This document shows positions 13,799-14,938 of a stretch of DNA of 14,938 nt, piece after piece. The stretch's first letter is position 1, and each line of letters starts with the position of its first letter. The position numbers and the translations under genes were made by a program. Source of the DNA: Deltaproteobacteria bacterium (GTDB lineage Bacteria; Desulfobacterota; Desulfobacteria; Desulfobacterales; Desulfatirhabdiaceae); contig JAJYBO010000009.1 in NCBI GenBank assembly GCA_021778975.1, positions 1-14,938 on the forward strand. The letters are read 5' to 3'. The notes beneath the pieces are model-generated. The model saw only the letters and a list, made by a program, of their open reading frames with translations, was not told the DNA's origin and searched no databases.

Positions 13799-14938
13799 CC
13801 CGTAAAAACAATGCGCCCAATATCCGTGAGAATAGCGTTTCCGAAACCATGCTTCTTTTGGAAAAAGCCATTGACGAAGCTTACAAACTGATCAATCTCA
13901 TCGCTGCCTATCGAACTTATCTTCAGCATCTGTTGCCCGACCACACCTTGAATTTGACCCCGAACACCTCTAAAGACAAGGTCGCAAAAGCCAAACTGGT
14001 TCGGATACTGGCAAGAATATTTTCAGATCGTACGTTGTTTGAAAAATTGATGAAAATGCTCCCGCCAGATGTTTACCGGTTGTTTTACGATCTGGTATGG
14101 GAACAAAACGAAATAACATACACATCTTCCCAAATGGAGGCGCTCAAGCCACCGATGGCATCGCAACACCTCGTCCGATTATCGAATAGGGCGGGTTACA
14201 ATCCGCGTTACACCATTATCCCGGAGCATCTTGCAAGAGTTGGTATCCATGTACACGGGAAGATATTTCTGCCCGATACAATTCGCATTTTGTTGAAACC
14301 CTGGATGAATCCGCCGCCGGGTTATTTTTTACAGAGCCGCGATGATATCCCCAAAACCGATTTTACTTACAACAATGAAAATAAAATACTTTTGCAAATC
14401 CACTCGCTGAGAGAATATATCTTTCAGACAAACCTGATACCTCCAACGACCAGAGAAAACATTACCAGCCCCACCCTGACGCGGATAGCCAAAGATTGTG
14501 GGCTTGATGACTTCTACGACAAAAAAGCATCGGCATTCAAGACAATGACGGCTCGCTTGATGGTTGATTTTTTGCGGAATGCCCCTTCCGAAGATGCCCT
14601 GAAACCGCATATTTATTTGCGGAAGCTCTTCGATGATTTCTTTACGACGGTTGATGTCCAAAAAGGATTCTTGTTGACCCTGTTGCTCTCCCATATCAAC
14701 AGTTTGGGGGGGATGTTGATATATATCAGTGAACTGAAAGACCAGGAGAGAACGATTCGCGAAGTACTCCGAATATTGCTTAACCAATTGAAGCCTGGCG
14801 GATGGTATTCTGTCAAGGCGTTGCTGGACTATTGTAAATACCATGATCTGATGCTGGACATCATTCCCAGAAATTTTGCAGCAAACTCTCTGACAATCAC
14901 ACTTCCGGTGTCCCTGGGCAGTATTTCCGGATATCAGT
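13792..14938 (+). CDS. Unassigned protein coupled to the SNF2 ATPase (N-terminal 382 codons; runs off the window)
   Basis: An uninterrupted frame begins at ATG 13792 behind GGAG seven bases upstream, overlaps the SNF2 stop by 7 bases, and remains open to the window edge. It starts MLTRKNNAPNIRENSVSETM. I do not recognise the family. The protein is soluble and mostly helical: residues about 17-100 are amphipathic helices; PPDVYRLFYDLVWEQNEITY is at about 91-110. Two stretches could be winged-helix domains: SPTLTRIAKDCGLDDFY (227-243) and GGWYSVKALLDYCKYHDL (337-354). No nuclease, ATPase or zinc motif is visible in this part. Codon use is more AT-rich than in SNF2, with many TTG, AAT and ATA codons, hinting at a different history. 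Overlap with SNF2 implies joint expression and probably a joint complex. Confidence 0.82.
   Translation, partial: MLTRKNNAPNIRENSVSETMLLLEKAIDEAYKLINLIAAYRTYLQHLLPDHTLNLTPNTSKDKVAKAKLVRILARIFSDRTLFEKLMKMLPPDVYRLFYDLVWEQNEITYTSSQMEALKPPMASQHLVRLSNRAGYNPRYTIIPEHLARVGIHVHGKIFLPDTIRILLKPWMNPPPGYFLQSRDDIPKTDFTYNNENKILLQIHSLREYIFQTNLIPPTTRENITSPTLTRIAKDCGLDDFYDKKASAFKTMTARLMVDFLRNAPSEDALKPHIYLRKLFDDFFTTVDVQKGFLLTLLLSHINSLGGMLIYISELKDQERTIREVLRILLNQLKPGGWYSVKALLDYCKYHDLMLDIIPRNFAANSLTITLPVSLGSISGYQ

Noticed and set aside
14329..14844. A 171-codon minus-strand open frame
   Set aside because: It lies opposite the long open frame that starts at 13792, which has a ribosome site, gene coupling and a better amino-acid composition.

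Overview
The window looks like chromosomal DNA from a sulfate-reducing Desulfobacterota (former Deltaproteobacteria), probably a Desulfobacteraceae/Desulfococcus-type organism. The grounds are an lnt-prfB gene pair, a leaderless thiosulfate/polysulfide-reductase-like molybdoenzyme with its own terminator, a small protein resembling the DVU0772 family of sulfate reducers, moderate-to-high GC, and a dispersed hairpin-ended repeat. This is inference from gene content; no rRNA or tRNA is present to fix the taxonomy.

Layout. Minus strand, 1-1914: a strong sigma-70 promoter (1885-1914), a leader with three GC-rich hairpins, lnt (apolipoprotein N-acyltransferase), and the first 125 bases of prfB (release factor 2) with its programmed +1 frameshift site. 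Plus strand, 2061-3044: a cytoplasmic metallo-beta-lactamase (MBL)-fold hydrolase, preceded by a possible sigma-54 promoter. It overlaps tail to tail with ettA (minus, 3020-4705), an ABC-F translation factor. Minus strand, 4796-6697: a compact run of XRE regulator, exported MBL-fold hydrolase and RmlD-like reductase, with gaps of 13 and 8 bases.

Plus strand, 6973-9060: an orphan molybdopterin oxidoreductase ending in a near-perfect hairpin. Then come a promoter with an overlapping Fur-box-like site, a DVU0772-like small protein, a terminator, a second promoter, and a GNAT acetyltransferase. Three copies of a roughly 120-146 bp repeat with inverted ends lie at 6809-6927, 9193-9334 and (inverted) 10461-10606, so every transcription unit from 6973 to 10997 has a copy at its edge.

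Plus strand, 10641 to the end: three overlapping genes. A four-helix DUF486 membrane protein overlaps a 934-residue SNF2-family ATPase by 4 bases. The SNF2 gene overlaps by 7 bases a long open gene (382 codons, running off the window) that I cannot assign. The SNF2/partner pair is the most likely place for an undescribed system. No CRISPR array, transposase, integrase or RNA gene was seen.
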